Both the position numbers and the translations under genes were made by a program. A model generated the notes under the pieces. The model ran no database searches, had not been told where the DNA came from, and saw nothing but the letters and a program-made list of their open reading frames with translations. Positions 20,382 through 31,154 of a stretch of DNA of 64,000 nt are shown piece by piece. Origin of the DNA: APNM01 sp040361335 (GTDB lineage: Bacteria; Pseudomonadota; Gammaproteobacteria; Nevskiales; Salinisphaeraceae); NCBI RefSeq assembly GCF_040361335.1, contig NZ_APNM01000009.1:62001-126000 (forward strand), read 5' to 3'. Every line of letters starts with the position of its first letter. Positions within the stretch are counted from its first letter, which is position 1.

Positions 20382-21857
20382 TCAGAGGGGCAGGCGAGGT
20401 GTGCCGCCGTCGTGCTCCAGTTCCCAGCGGGCGTGCCAGATACCATCCGTGCGTTCCAGGACCAGGTAATTGCGCTGGGCGGTATAGATGCCGCGGCGGC
20501 CGGGCAGGGGATGCAGCCGGATCGGATGGCCGGGCAGGGGCGATTCGCCGAGGCGGGCGAGGGCGCCCAGGCTGCGCGCGTACCAACGCGGCGGCGGCGG
20601 ATGCGTGATGCCGGAGGCGATCAGTTGGTGCATCGGCCGCGGGCCGTAGGCCAGGGTCCCGTGTGTCGCCAGATGGATTTCGCCCGAGAGCACCGTCACG
20701 TGTTGCCCGGGCTGGCCGTGGTTGTCCAGGAGGCGGCGCAGGAAGCGCCGCCATTCGGCACGGTGGGCCCGGCTCTGCCACTGATCGCGCAGGTCGTCCT
20801 CGTATTTCTGCACGCCGGGCATGAGCAACAGGCTCCGCTCGACCCAGGACAGCCGCGGCCCCAGTACCGGGACGCTGGACAGGACGAATACCCGCTCCGC
20901 GGTCGCCGCGTTCATCGCGCGCTCGAAGGTGTCGTGCCCGAGTTCGCTCATGACCCGATCCGGGCGGCGACCGGAACGCAGATCCGGGGCCACCAGGTCC
21001 ACGCCCGGCAACGATGTCGCCCAGGACAGCGTCCCGCCGCCGGCGTCCAGGCAGATGGGCGGCGGCCCGTCCGGATGCGCGCCGAGCTGGAACAGCATGA
21101 ACAGCTCCCGCGCCACGCCGAAGACCGCGCGCCCGATCGGCGAATCGAGCTGCGCCGGTTTCAGGGACCCCCAACCGTCGCAGATGTCGTGGTCGTCCCA
21201 CATGCACAACGAGGGTATCCGGGCCAGCAGGGCGGCGGGGCCTTCCTGGGTGTAGAGCTGCAGGTAGCGCTCGAACAGGTGCGTGCGCAGCGCGTTGCGG
21301 ATCGCCAGCAGGACGTTCGGATCGCGGGTCGCGGCGGGTTCGCCGTCGCGCCAGGCCCGTAACTCCGGCCGCGAATCCAGCATCTCGTCGGCATAGATCT
21401 GGTCGCCGCCCTGCAACAGCAGATGGAAGGGGGCGGCCTCGTGCTGTCGGGCGAGCCGGTGCCAGAGCACGTTCCGTTCCTCGAGCGGCCGTTCGCGATC
21501 GCCGTGCTCCTGGCCGTTGCAGGACACGTAGGCGAGGCGTAGATCGCCCGCCATGACGGTTTCCACGGGGTAGCGGGCGCCGTCCAGCGTGTACGACGCA
21601 TCCGGCTGCGTCGCGAGATCGAAGCTGTAGCGCCAGACCTTGACGCCGTGCCAGACGTACAGCGGCTCGGCTTTCACGGTTCCGCCTTCGGCGTGCAGGT
21701 CGGGCGGGTTCTCGCGCTCCGGCCGGACCAGGATCGCCGCCAGCGAGATCCGTTCGCCGTGATGGCCGCGGAAATACAGGAAGGGCCCGGCGCGATCGAT
21801 GCGCGGTGCCGCGGGCCTGTCGGCGCGCGCCTGGTCGTCGATGGGAATGGGACTCAT
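20382..21857 (-). CDS. PhoD-like phosphatase/phosphodiesterase
   Basis: Metal-dependent phosphatase-like protein of 491 residues. Motifs of the PhoD-like metallophosphatase superfamily are visible: LAYVSCNG, LLLQGGDQIYADE, MWDDHDICDGWGS and VLSGEIHLA, each bringing metal ligands (Asp, Asn/His). No signal peptide or twin-arginine motif is seen, so unlike classic PhoD it is predicted to be cytoplasmic. Substrate (phosphodiester, phospholipid or other) is unknown. It is convergent with the TetR gene; the hypothetical exported gene lies upstream with 46 bases between them. Confidence 0.88.
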   Translation of the reverse strand: MSPIPIDDQARADRPAAPRIDRAGPFLYFRGHHGERISLAAILVRPERENPPDLHAEGGTVKAEPLYVWHGVKVWRYSFDLATQPDASYTLDGARYPVETVMAGDLRLAYVSCNGQEHGDRERPLEERNVLWHRLARQHEAAPFHLLLQGGDQIYADEMLDSRPELRAWRDGEPAATRDPNVLLAIRNALRTHLFERYLQLYTQEGPAALLARIPSLCMWDDHDICDGWGSLKPAQLDSPIGRAVFGVARELFMLFQLGAHPDGPPPICLDAGGGTLSWATSLPGVDLVAPDLRSGRRPDRVMSELGHDTFERAMNAATAERVFVLSSVPVLGPRLSWVERSLLLMPGVQKYEDDLRDQWQSRAHRAEWRRFLRRLLDNHGQPGQHVTVLSGEIHLATHGTLAYGPRPMHQLIASGITHPPPPRWYARSLGALARLGESPLPGHPIRLHPLPGRRGIYTAQRNYLVLERTDGIWHARWELEHDGGTPRLPL

Positions 21858-21903
21858 GGCCTGTCCGACAGCACCGTGTCGGGGACGTTCGGGGTCGCAC
21901 CCG

Positions 21904-22674
21904 TCACCGGGCCGTCTCGCCGCCGGCGCCGCAGCCGCCGCCGGCCTGGGTGACCGGGGGCGGGCTGCCGGGGCGATAGCGGACCAGCACGGGATAGGGC
22001 TCGCCGCTCTCGTCCTGCATGTTGGAGATGCCGCGATACGTCAGCAGCCGCTTGCTCCCGGGGTCGTAGGTCAGCACCAGATCCTCCACGAACCAGTCCG
22101 CCAACAACATATCGACCGTCACGCGAAAGCGCACAGCCCGCTCGCCGTCCAGCATGGTGTCCTCGATCCGATGTATCCGCATGTCGGCGATTTTCTGACG
22201 CGCGGCAAGGACGAAATCGAACGTCACCGGCTCGCCGGCCATGAGTCGCTCGAAACGCGACTGCACGAACGGATGGATGCCGGAATCCCCGACCATGCCG
22301 GGCCGCGGCTCGAACGGCTCCACGACGACCTCGCCGTTGGGGCCCTCGCGCTTGAACATCCGCCAGTCGCCTTCCGGACCGCGCCGGATGCCGGCGGTGT
22401 CGCCGGAGCTCAGGACACGCAGCCGGAACTCGGGGATGAACCGGTTGTGCGACAAGTCCATCGATTTGCGCCCGATGATCTCGCCGCCGGCATCGCGATA
22501 CACCACCCGCCACCGCAACGGGGGATCGTGCTCGTCGACCGGCCTGTAGTGGGCCGTGAACGCCAGGTCATCCGAGTGCGCGTGGTAGGCGTAGCCCGTA
22601 TAGCAATGCGACGGCAGTTCCGCCGATGCGGCCGTGCACAGCACGACGGGAAGCGCGGCTAGCAATCGCGGCAT
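21904..22674 (-). CDS. Hypothetical exported protein, Gly/Cys-ended
   Basis: Exported protein of 256 residues with signal peptide MPRLLAALPVVLCTAASA and start at 22674 after AAGGGAG. The mature part starts with LPSHCYTGYAYHAHSDDLAFTAHY and continues as a beta-rich domain (for example YRDAGGEIIGRKSMDLSHN). The look of a lipid- or ester-handling periplasmic barrel is only an impression; I do not recognise the family. It precedes the PhoD-like gene in the same direction and may be co-transcribed with it. Confidence 0.75.
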   Translation of the reverse strand: MPRLLAALPVVLCTAASAELPSHCYTGYAYHAHSDDLAFTAHYRPVDEHDPPLRWRVVYRDAGGEIIGRKSMDLSHNRFIPEFRLRVLSSGDTAGIRRGPEGDWRMFKREGPNGEVVVEPFEPRPGMVGDSGIHPFVQSRFERLMAGEPVTFDFVLAARQKIADMRIHRIEDTMLDGERAVRFRVTVDMLLADWFVEDLVLTYDPGSKRLLTYRGISNMQDESGEPYPVLVRYRPGSPPPVTQAGGGCGAGGETAR

Positions 22675-22907
22675 GACTCTCCCTTGGGGCGCGGATGGCG
22701 GACTGGCGTGTGCCGGATCAGGTTCCGGCACTATTGCACAGGCCCGGACCGATACTCTAGCCGCGGACCCACGGTAAGCCACGGATGCGAGGCATCAAGG
22801 GCGGCTACCCGTACCCGTGTGTATGTCGCCGGACGGCGCTGGAAGCGGCGAGACCGGCCCGGAATGCCCTGGCGCGCGGCCTCACGTGCCGCGATCGCCC
22901 TGAATTT

Positions 22908-23654
<747 letters not shown>

Positions 23655-23703
23655 GCGATATTCTCCTTCATGCGTGCATGGTCGGACGGTGCCGCAACTT
23701 CCG

Positions 23704-24177
23704 TTATTCGGCGGCACCGCCGTTGTATTGCCGGTCGGTCACCGGCTCTTTCCAGATAACGTTTTCGCCGTTCTTGAGTTGCTGGATGGCGAGATGGGTC
23801 ACCGCGTTCGTATCGGTGGCCCCGTGCCAGTGCTTTACGCCGGGCGGGGTCCGGATAACGTCGCCGGGCCGCATGATTCGCTTTTCGCCGTCTTCCGCCT
23901 GAACCCAGCCCGTGCCTTCGGTCACGATCAGCACCTGTCCGGCGGGGTGCGTGTGCCAGTGCGAACGGGCCCCGGGCAGGAAGGTGACCGATGCGCCGTT
24001 CGAGCGGAAGCTGTCGCCGGCGGAAAATAGCGGTTCCACGTAGGCGGTCCCCGTGAAGTAATCGTCCGGGCCGATGTAACCCTCGCGATCCCCGTTTTGC
24101 GAAACCTGCATCCCCTGAGCGAACGCGCCGCCGGTCCATATCAGGCAGGCGGCCGCAATCAGTGCTCGGTGTGTCAT
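23704..24177 (-). CDS. Exported small cupin, (R)-hydroxynitrile-lyase-like family
   Basis: Single-domain cupin of 157 residues with a signal peptide ([20 protein letters not shown]). Metal-binding residues are in [14 protein letters not shown] and KHWHGA, the His-x-His-x3-Gln and His pattern. The sequence from [14 protein letters not shown] to the end parallels the second cupin of this cluster (25000-25395), which resembles bacterial manganese-dependent cupin hydroxynitrile lyases. Its export is unusual for that group. Native reaction is uncertain. Confidence 0.82.
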   Translation of the reverse strand: MTHRALIAAACLIWTGGAFAQGMQVSQNGDREGYIGPDDYFTGTAYVEPLFSAGDSFRSNGASVTFLPGARSHWHTHPAGQVLIVTEGTGWVQAEDGEKRIMRPGDVIRTPPGVKHWHGATDTNAVTHLAIQQLKNGENVIWKEPVTDRQYNGGAAE

Positions 24178-24268
24178 GGGGTATCTCCCGTGTCGTGTTC
24201 GGGCAAGAATGACGAGGATGCCATCGACGCGGGCATCCTCCCGGCATGCGTCGATCGCGTGCCGAGCG

Positions 24269-25000
24269 TTATACGCCCGTATCGGCGCGGTCCGCGCGTA
24301 CGATCTCGTGCCGCAGCCAGACCACGCCACCCGCGAGGGTGTCGCAAGAGAGCAGACGCAGATGCTGCCCCTCGCACGGCAAAGAATCCGGCGGGCCCGC
24401 ATGCTCGTAGATCGCGGGCACGCCCGACAGGCCGTCGATGGCGGGGCAGATCAGCGTGCTTGTCGCGTCGATCAGGCCCGCGGCGAGGAATGCGCCGTTG
24501 GTCATGCCGCCGCCCTCCAGGATCAGGTGACGACTCCCCAGCGCCTCCCCGATCTCCGCCATCGCCGGACCGAGGCGTTCGCCATCCGGGCCGGCGAAAA
24601 CATAAGAGACCCCCGCCCGTCGGAGTCGGGCGAGACAATCGTCCGTCACCCGTTCCGAGAGCAGGGTCACGACGTGATCGCCGTCGATGTCGTTCCGGGT
24701 ATGGCGAAGACGGCCCCGTGGGTCGATCACCACGGCGATCCCGCGATCGCCGGGATCGGCCCAATGGGCGGGGCGCGCCTCCGGGGTCTCGCGCAGGTCG
24801 GGCGTGGTGTCCTGGTCGAGATGGTCGAGGATGCTGCGGCGGCCCACGATCCAGCCGTCGCCGCCCAGGCGCTCGGCCGTATCCTCGTAATGTTCCTCGA
24901 TCAGTTCCGACACCCGTCCGTCCGCCGGATCGGTCCAGCGGTCCGGGTCCAGGCGGCCGTCGAGCGAGGTGATCATGTGGCAGGTGATCTTGGGACGCAT
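24269..25000 (-). CDS. RibD C-terminal/dihydrofolate-reductase-like protein
   Basis: Reductase-fold protein of 243 residues. The N-terminal KITCHMITSLDGRLDPDRW and the later HLILEGGGMTNGAFLAAGLID are diagnostic of the RibD-C/DHFR-like superfamily, which uses NADPH. It lacks the deaminase domain of full RibD and is not beside other riboflavin genes, so a biosynthetic role in riboflavin is not implied. The start overlaps the stop of the upstream cupin by one base, showing translational coupling. Substrate unknown. Confidence 0.85.
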   Translation of the reverse strand: MRPKITCHMITSLDGRLDPDRWTDPADGRVSELIEEHYEDTAERLGGDGWIVGRRSILDHLDQDTTPDLRETPEARPAHWADPGDRGIAVVIDPRGRLRHTRNDIDGDHVVTLLSERVTDDCLARLRRAGVSYVFAGPDGERLGPAMAEIGEALGSRHLILEGGGMTNGAFLAAGLIDATSTLICPAIDGLSGVPAIYEHAGPPDSLPCEGQHLRLLSCDTLAGGVVWLRHEIVRADRADTGV

Positions 25001-25395
25001 CAGCCGGCGTAGTCCGCGTCGCTGACTTTCTCCAGCCAGGTCACGGGCGAGCCGTCCTGACTTTCCTGGATGGCGATATGGGTCATGGCGATATCCGGCG
25101 CCGCCCCGTGCCAGTGTTTCTCATCCGGCGGGATCCAGACCACGTCGCCTGGGTGGATCACCTCGACCGGTCCGCCGTCGCGCTGTACGCGACCGACGCC
25201 CTGCGTGACGACCAGGGTCTGGCCTAGTGGGTGCGTGTGCCAAGCGGTGCGCGCGCCGGGCTCGAAGGTCACGGCGGCGCCCGATGTTCGGCCCGGCGCC
25301 TCGGCGGCGAAAAGCGGATCGATCCGGACTGTGCCGGTGAAATAAGCCTCGGGCCCCGCCTGCGATGGCCGGGTATCGACTCGCGTGATCTGCAT
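25000..25395 (-). CDS. Cupin, (R)-mandelonitrile-lyase-like
   Basis: Cytoplasmic cupin of 131 residues. Strong likeness by memory to the manganese-dependent cupin hydroxynitrile lyase of Granulicella: [37 protein letters not shown] and EKHWHGAAP. The known ligands of that enzyme (two His, Gln, His) all have counterparts here in WHTHPLGQ and KHWHG. Natural function of the family is unsettled; lyase activity may be incidental. It is the first gene of the cluster next to the divergent LysR gene, the usual place for a regulated target. Confidence 0.85.
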   Translation of the reverse strand: MQITRVDTRPSQAGPEAYFTGTVRIDPLFAAEAPGRTSGAAVTFEPGARTAWHTHPLGQTLVVTQGVGRVQRDGGPVEVIHPGDVVWIPPDEKHWHGAAPDIAMTHIAIQESQDGSPVTWLEKVSDADYAG

Positions 25396-25490
25396 GGGGT
25401 GACGCCTCCTTCCCCTGTCTGACAACCGCATGACAGGAACGATATTGTTGCGGCAGCCGTGAATAAACAGGGGATGCTAGCTTACAGTTA

Positions 25491-25503
25491 TGAATGAAAT
25501 TCA
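25491..25503. promoter_or_regulatory. T-N11-A dyad, candidate LysR box
   Basis: TGAAT-GAA-ATTCA is a 13-bp perfect dyad with the T-N11-A form of LysR-type binding sites. It lies in the 187-bp region between the cupin operon and the LysR gene. Confidence 0.5.
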
Positions 25504-25582
25504 ATAATATGCCGCCGATACCATCGTCATCGACCCGGTCGGGACCGAGGCAATCGCGCGCATTCGTGAGGGAGTTTTATCG

Positions 25583-26476
25583 GTGCTGAGAGAGAATGTC
25601 GTCGATCTGATGTCCTTCGTGGCCGTGGCGCGAGCGGGCAGCTTCACCCGCGCCGCCGCCCAGGTCGGCGTTTCGCAATCCGCCTTGAGCCATGCCGTAC
25701 GGGGGCTGGAAGGGCGCCTCGGCATCCGCTTGCTTGCCCGCACGACCCGCCAGGTCAGACCGACCTCGGAGGGCGAACGCGTCCTGGCGCGGATCGCCCC
25801 GCATTTCGCGGAGATCGAGGACGAACTCAAGGCCCTGGTGGAGATGCGGGACCGGCCGGCCGGAACGATCCGGATTACGGCCACCGACCATGCCGCCGAT
25901 ACGGTGATCTGGCCCAAGCTGGCGCCCGTTCTCAAGGATTATCCGGAGCTCAAGGTCGAGATCGTCACGGATTACGCCCTGACCGATATCGTGGCCGAGC
26001 GTTTCGATGCCGGGGTGCGCCTCGGGGAGCAGGTGTCAGAGGGCATGATCGCCGTCCGGGTCGGACCGGATTTCCGCATGCTCGCGGTCGCCGCGCCGTC
26101 GTATTTCCGGGGACGGGAACGGCCGCGCGTGCCGGAGGACCTGACGGAGCATTGCTGCATCAATCTGCGTCTGGCGACACACGGTGCTATCTATGCCTGG
26201 GAATTCGAGCAGGGCGGGCGCGAGTTGCGAGTGCGCGTCGACGGACAACTGACCTTCAATACCGTCTACTCGGTCGTCGATGCCGCGCTTCTGGGGTACG
26301 GGATCGGCTACGTCCCGGAGGACCTGGTGCGTCGTCATATCGACCGGGGACGCCTGGCATCCGTGCTCGAGGACTGGAGTCCGCCATTCCCGGGCTATTA
26401 TCTGTACTACCCACATCGCCGGCGTTTCTCGCCGGCATTCGACGTCGTCGTCGAGGCAATGCGTTATCCGGTATGA
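25583..26476 (+). CDS. LysR-family transcriptional regulator
   Basis: Regulator of 297 residues, normal length. The N-terminal winged helix-turn-helix reads SFVAVARAGSFTRAAAQVGVSQSALSHAVRGLEGRLGIRLLARTTR in sense (about 11-56, shown here only as a landmark by its ends SFVAV and ARTTR), followed by a periplasmic-binding-protein-like effector domain. The start is GTG 25583 with GGGAG ten bases upstream. It is divergent to the cupin/DHFR-like/cupin/SDR cluster and most likely controls it. Effector unknown. Confidence 0.92.
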   Translation: MLRENVVDLMSFVAVARAGSFTRAAAQVGVSQSALSHAVRGLEGRLGIRLLARTTRQVRPTSEGERVLARIAPHFAEIEDELKALVEMRDRPAGTIRITATDHAADTVIWPKLAPVLKDYPELKVEIVTDYALTDIVAERFDAGVRLGEQVSEGMIAVRVGPDFRMLAVAAPSYFRGRERPRVPEDLTEHCCINLRLATHGAIYAWEFEQGGRELRVRVDGQLTFNTVYSVVDAALLGYGIGYVPEDLVRRHIDRGRLASVLEDWSPPFPGYYLYYPHRRRFSPAFDVVVEAMRYPV

Positions 26477-26661
26477 CAACGACGTCATTGTCGGCGCGCA
26501 GCACGCATGATTGGCTTCCATGTGAAACCGGGCATGCGGCCGCCACATCGGCGTGCTTCTCGCCGGTTCGCCGATGACGGCACCGACATGGTTATTTGCG
26601 GGATGCCGCAAATCGAGCGACCCTGCCGGTGTGACTATGCGATGGCATCGAGGAGACTCGC

Positions 26662-27135
26662 ATGATTTCCCTGACGATCAACGGAGAAAAGCACGAGCTC
26701 GACGTGCCCGACGGAATGCCCCTGTTGTGGGCGCTGCGCGACGTCGTCGGGCTCAGGGGCACGAAGTTCGGTTGCGGCATGTCGCTCTGCGGCGCCTGCA
26801 CCGTCCACCTGGACGGACAGGCGACCCGCTCCTGCGTCACCCCCGTCTCGCAGGCCGCGGGCAAATCGGTCACGACCATCGAGGCGATGGGCGATGACGC
26901 CGTGGGGCGGCGCGTGCAGCAAGCCTGGCTCGATCTCGGCGTAGCCCAGTGCGGCTACTGCCAGGGCGGCCAGATCATGACCGCCACCGCGCTGCTCAAG
27001 AACAATCCCGCTCCCGACAGGCAGGAGATACGCGACGCGATGAACGGCAACCTGTGCCGGTGCGGCACGTACAACCGGATCGAGCAGGCCGTCGACCGCG
27101 CGGCGCAGGAACCGCGCGAGGAGGGGCAGGCATGA
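26662..27135 (+). CDS. iorA: Isoquinoline 1-oxidoreductase-type alpha subunit, 2Fe-2S
   Basis: Small electron-transfer subunit of a molybdenum hydroxylase, 157 residues. Two 2Fe-2S clusters are assured by Cys38, 43, 46 and 58 (plant ferredoxin-type) and Cys97, 100, 132 and 134 (helical domain, CGYC...CRC). The start is ATG 26662, 6-8 bases after GGAG. It overlaps the large subunit by four bases (ATGA). The absence of a separate FAD subunit puts it in the two-subunit IorAB class, which passes electrons to cytochrome-type acceptors. Confidence 0.92.
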   Translation: MISLTINGEKHELDVPDGMPLLWALRDVVGLRGTKFGCGMSLCGACTVHLDGQATRSCVTPVSQAAGKSVTTIEAMGDDAVGRRVQQAWLDLGVAQCGYCQGGQIMTATALLKNNPAPDRQEIRDAMNGNLCRCGTYNRIEQAVDRAAQEPREEGQA

Positions 27136-29474
27136 GCCAGGACAGCGACACCCTGCTGCTCGCGAACGTCAGCCGCCGGCATTTCCTGCAGGGTCTGGCC
27201 GCGGGCGGGGCCCTCGTCATCGCCGCGCGCTGGGACCTGGCGCTCGCCGAGGAGGACAAGGAATACGGTGCCGATGCCATGCCGCACGGCTGGGTCGACG
27301 ATCCCAACGTGTTCATCCGCATCGACACCGACGGCACCGTCACCATCACCAACCACCGTTCCGAGATGGGGCAGGGCATCCGCACCAGTCTGGTGATGGT
27401 GGCCGCCGACGAGCTCGGAGCCGACTGGGACCGGGTGCGCGTCGAGCAGGCGCCGGGCGACGAGGAGAAATACGGCAACCAGAACACCGACGGCTCCCGC
27501 AGCATGCGGCACTGGTTCGATCCCATGCGCCGCAGCGCCGCGGCCGCCCGGACCATGCTCGAACGCGCCGCCGCCGAGCGCTGGCAGGTGCCGGTCGGCG
27601 AGTGCCGGGCCGAGGTGCATGTCGTGCGTCACGAGCCTTCCGGCCGCGAGCTCGGTTTTGGCGAGCTGGCCGCCGCCGCCCGCGAACTGCCGGTGCCGGA
27701 CCGCAAGGAACTGGTGCTCAAGTCGCCGGACGAGTGGCGTTTCATCGGCCGCGAGACCGGGCCGTCCCGTCATGCGCGCGGTTTCGAGGTCGAACGTCCG
27801 CTGGCCATCGACGGCAAGGCGATCGTGAGCGGCGAGGCGGCCTACGGCGCGGACATCGTCCTCGACGACATGGTTTTCGCCACGGTCGCCCGGGCGCCGG
27901 CCTACGGCGCCACCGTCAAGGCCGTCGACGACGCCGAGACCCGCGGCATGCCGGGCGTGCTGGACGTAATCCGGATCGAGGGCACCGGCCAGCCGGCCGG
28001 CTTCAAGCCGCTGGGCGGAGTCGCGGTGGTCGCGGAGAACACCTGGGCCGCGATCGAGGGGCGCAAGGCGCTCGCCATCGAATGGGACTTCGGGCCCGCC
28101 GGCGACAATGCCTCTTACGATTCGGTCGCTTACAAGGAGATGCTCGAAACCGCCTCACGCTCGCCGGGCAAGAAGATCCGCGACCGCGGCGATATCGAAC
28201 GGGCGCTGTCCGAGGCGTCGAATGTCGTCGAGGCGACCTACTACATGCCGCACATGGCGCAGGCCCCCATGGAGCCGCCGGTCGCCATCGCCCGGATCGT
28301 CGACGGCAAGGCGGAGGTCTGGGCGCCGGTCCAGAATCCGCAGGCGACACGGGAAGGCGTCGCGGAGCGGCTGGGCATCGACTTCGAGGACGTCACCGTG
28401 AACGTGACGCTCCTCGGCGGTGGTTTCGGGCGCAAGTCCAAGCCCGATTTCGTGTTCGAGGCCGTCGACCTGAGCAAGGCCCTCGACGGCCGTCCCGTGC
28501 GGGTGCAATGGACGCGCGAGGACGATCTGCACCATACCTATTTCCATGCCGTGTCGGTGGAGCGCCTCGACGCCGGCCTGGACGACGGCGGCAAGGTGAC
28601 GGGCTGGCGTCACCGGACGCTGTCCCCCAGCATCAGCTCGCTGTTCCAGGAGGACCCGGAGCACAAGGCCGGCTTCGAGCTCGGCATGGGCTTCAACACG
28701 ATGCCCTTCGACATCCCGGCCATCCGGCTGGAGAACCCGGAGGCGCCCGCGCACGTGCGCATCGGCTGGTTCCGTTCCGTCTACAACCTGCCGCACGCCT
28801 TCTCGATCCAGAGCTTCGCCGCCGAACTCGCCGCCGCGGCCGGCCGGGACCACCGCGATTTCCTGCTGGAGCTGCTGGGCCCGCCGCGCGAGATCGACCC
28901 GCGCAAGCTGGGCGACGAATGGAACTACGGCGAGAATCCCGCACTGTACCCGATCGACATCGCACGCATGCGCAAGGTGATCGAGACCGCCACCGAGGCC
29001 GCGGGCTGGGGCAGGGAGATGCCGCCCGGACGCGGTCTCGGCCTGGCGATGCACCACAGTTTCGCCTCCTACACGGCGGTGGTGCTCGACGTGGGTGTGG
29101 ACGACGACGGCAACGTAACCGTGCACAACGCCGATATCGCGTTCGACTGCGGCCCCCAGGTCAACCCGGAGCGCATCCGCTCGCAGCTCGAGGGCGCCTG
29201 CGTCATGGGGATCGGGATCGCCCTGCAGAGCGAGATCAGCTTCGCCGAGGGCCGGGTCCAGCAGGACAACTTCCATCAGTACCTGATCCCGCGCATGGCG
29301 CAGGCACCGCGCGCGGTCCGTGTCCATCTGATCGAGCCCGCCGAGGACGCGGAGCTCGGCGGTGTCGGCGAGCCGGGACTGCCGCCCGTGCCGCCGGCCC
29401 TGTGCAATGCGATCCATGCCGCGACCGGCAAACGCATCCGGCAGCTGCCGGTCGGCGACCAACTGGCGGGCTAG
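27132..29474 (+). CDS. iorB: Isoquinoline 1-oxidoreductase-type beta subunit, molybdopterin-binding
   Basis: Catalytic molybdopterin-cytosine-dinucleotide subunit of 780 residues. The N-terminus has a twin-arginine signal ([21 protein letters not shown]), so the complex works in the periplasm after folding with its cofactor. Typical blocks are the [18 protein letters not shown] motif near the start, LGGGFGRKS in the middle, and [17 protein letters not shown] near the end, where the family's catalytic Glu lies (GEPG). The substrate could be an N-heterocycle or an aldehyde; the class is broad. Followed by two cofactor-maturation genes. Confidence 0.92.
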   Translation: MSQDSDTLLLANVSRRHFLQGLAAGGALVIAARWDLALAEEDKEYGADAMPHGWVDDPNVFIRIDTDGTVTITNHRSEMGQGIRTSLVMVAADELGADWDRVRVEQAPGDEEKYGNQNTDGSRSMRHWFDPMRRSAAAARTMLERAAAERWQVPVGECRAEVHVVRHEPSGRELGFGELAAAARELPVPDRKELVLKSPDEWRFIGRETGPSRHARGFEVERPLAIDGKAIVSGEAAYGADIVLDDMVFATVARAPAYGATVKAVDDAETRGMPGVLDVIRIEGTGQPAGFKPLGGVAVVAENTWAAIEGRKALAIEWDFGPAGDNASYDSVAYKEMLETASRSPGKKIRDRGDIERALSEASNVVEATYYMPHMAQAPMEPPVAIARIVDGKAEVWAPVQNPQATREGVAERLGIDFEDVTVNVTLLGGGFGRKSKPDFVFEAVDLSKALDGRPVRVQWTREDDLHHTYFHAVSVERLDAGLDDGGKVTGWRHRTLSPSISSLFQEDPEHKAGFELGMGFNTMPFDIPAIRLENPEAPAHVRIGWFRSVYNLPHAFSIQSFAAELAAAAGRDHRDFLLELLGPPREIDPRKLGDEWNYGENPALYPIDIARMRKVIETATEAAGWGREMPPGRGLGLAMHHSFASYTAVVLDVGVDDDGNVTVHNADIAFDCGPQVNPERIRSQLEGACVMGIGIALQSEISFAEGRVQQDNFHQYLIPRMAQAPRAVRVHLIEPAEDAELGGVGEPGLPPVPPALCNAIHAATGKRIRQLPVGDQLAG

Positions 29475-29510
29475 GGTGCCGGGATACACACGGATCGGGC
29501 GGCGCGTCTG

Positions 29511-30113
29511 ATGGTCGGGCTGCTGCTGGCCGCCGGTGCCGGCGCCCGCTACGGCGGCGACAAGCTGCTTGCCAGGCTGCCGGACGGCCGCACGCTCGCC
29601 GACGCCTCGGCCAGCGCCATGGCGGGCGTCCTGCAGCGGGTCGTCGCGATCGTGCGGCCGGGCGATCGCGTGCTGGCCGGCGTGCTCGCGGAGGCCGGTT
29701 GCGAGATCCGGGTGTGCCGGACGGCGGAAGAGGGCATGGGGGCCAGTCTCGCCTGCGGCGTGGCCCATACGGCGGATGCCGACGGCTGGATCGTCGGCCT
29801 GGCCGATATGCCGCTCATCCGGCGCGAGACCATCGCCCGGGTGGCCGACCTCCTGACGGGCGAGCCGCGCGCGATCGCGGCCCCGGTGCACGAGGGACGG
29901 CGGGGGCACCCGGTCGGTTTCGGCCGCGCCCATGGTCCGGACTTGCGCGCCCTGGGCGGTGACAGGGGCGCTCGCCCGGTGCTCGAATCCCACCGGGCCT
30001 GGCTGCGGACGTTCGACACCGACGACGCCGGCGTGCTCGCCGACGTGGATACCGACTCCGACTTGCGACGATTGGCGTGCATGGCAATGACAGCCACGGA
30101 AGAGGGGGCCTGA
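29511..30113 (+). CDS. Molybdenum cofactor cytidylyltransferase-like protein
   Basis: Nucleotidyltransferase of 200 residues of the MobA/MocA group. The N-terminal LLLAAGAGARYGGDKLL binds the nucleotide; GLADMPLI and GRRGHPVGF are typical of MocA-type enzymes that attach CMP to molybdopterin. This is the cofactor form that xanthine-dehydrogenase-like hydroxylases such as IorB need. It follows iorB by 36 bases and precedes the XdhC-like gene, so the operon carries its own cofactor maturation. Confidence 0.85.
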   Translation: MVGLLLAAGAGARYGGDKLLARLPDGRTLADASASAMAGVLQRVVAIVRPGDRVLAGVLAEAGCEIRVCRTAEEGMGASLACGVAHTADADGWIVGLADMPLIRRETIARVADLLTGEPRAIAAPVHEGRRGHPVGFGRAHGPDLRALGGDRGARPVLESHRAWLRTFDTDDAGVLADVDTDSDLRRLACMAMTATEEGA

Positions 30114-30116
30114 ACG

Positions 30117-31154
30117 GTGACTGACACGAGCCCGGTCCGATCCGCCGTGACAGCCTCACCCCCGGTATGGCCCGTCCGGCAGGCGTGGCCCGATTGGCCG
30201 GTGTACGGACTCGACAGCGATCTGCTGCCCATCCTCGAGGATTGGCACGCCCGCGGGCATCGCGCCGCGCTGGCGACCCTGGTGAGCGTGTGCGGGTCCT
30301 CGCCGCGCCCCCTGGGCAGCGAGATGGCGGTCAACGACGCCGGCGAGGTCGCGGGCTATGTCTCCGGCGGTTGCGTGGAAGCCTCGGTCGCGGCCGAGGC
30401 GCGGCAGGTATTGGCGAACGGCGAGCCGGTCATGCTCGATTACGGCACCGGCAGCCCGGTACTGGACGTGCGGCTGGCCTGCGGGGGGCGGATCGGCATC
30501 CTGGTCTGGTCGCCGGGCGACCTCGGTATCTACACCAGCGCGCTGCGCGGGGCCCGCGACGCCCGGCACGCCATCACCCGCGACCTGGATCTGCGGGATG
30601 GCACGTATCGCTTCGCGGCACGCCCGTCGAGCGAGCCCGGCGAGCACGTATTCCGCCAACGTCACGTGCCGCCGTCGCGCCTGGTGCTGGTGGGTGGCGA
30701 CCCGGTCACGCTGGCCCTGTGCCGGCAGGCGCCCATGCTGGGCTTCGAGGTCGTGCTGCTCCGGCCGTCCGGACCGCCGGAGCCGCCACCCGGCATGCCG
30801 GTGACGCACTACGACAACCGCCGCCTGGACAAGGCGCTGAATGAGCTCCGGATCGACCCGTACAGCGCGGTCTATACGCTGGCCCACGACATGGACGACG
30901 ATCACGCTGTCCTGACGGCCGCGCTCGCATCCGACGCCTTCGCGATCGGCGCGCTCGGCAGCAAGCGCAAGGCGGCGGAACGCTTCCAGCGCCTGCGCGC
31001 CGAGGGCTTCGACGAGGACCGGATCGAGCGCGTCAGCAGCCCGGCAGGCCACGACATCGGCGCACAGGGGCCGCAAGAGATCGCATTGTCGATCTTGGCG
31101 GAATTGCTGGAATCCCGACCCCGTGATTCGGCCCGCATGGCCTCAGCGGCCTGA
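30117..31154 (+). CDS. XdhC/CoxI-family molybdenum hydroxylase maturation factor
   Basis: Accessory protein of 345 residues that is thought to sulfurate and insert the molybdenum cofactor. The N-terminal XdhC domain shows LATLVSVCGSSPRPLGSEM and GYVSGGCVEASVAAEA; the C-terminal Rossmann domain carries LVLVGGDPVTLALCRQAPMLGFEVVLL and AFAIGALGSKRKAAER. The start is GTG 30117, three bases after the mocA-like stop. Completes an iorAB-mocA-xdhC operon. The end overlaps the convergent membrane protein gene by 12 bases. Confidence 0.9.
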   Translation: MTDTSPVRSAVTASPPVWPVRQAWPDWPVYGLDSDLLPILEDWHARGHRAALATLVSVCGSSPRPLGSEMAVNDAGEVAGYVSGGCVEASVAAEARQVLANGEPVMLDYGTGSPVLDVRLACGGRIGILVWSPGDLGIYTSALRGARDARHAITRDLDLRDGTYRFAARPSSEPGEHVFRQRHVPPSRLVLVGGDPVTLALCRQAPMLGFEVVLLRPSGPPEPPPGMPVTHYDNRRLDKALNELRIDPYSAVYTLAHDMDDDHAVLTAALASDAFAIGALGSKRKAAERFQRLRAEGFDEDRIERVSSPAGHDIGAQGPQEIALSILAELLESRPRDSARMASAA

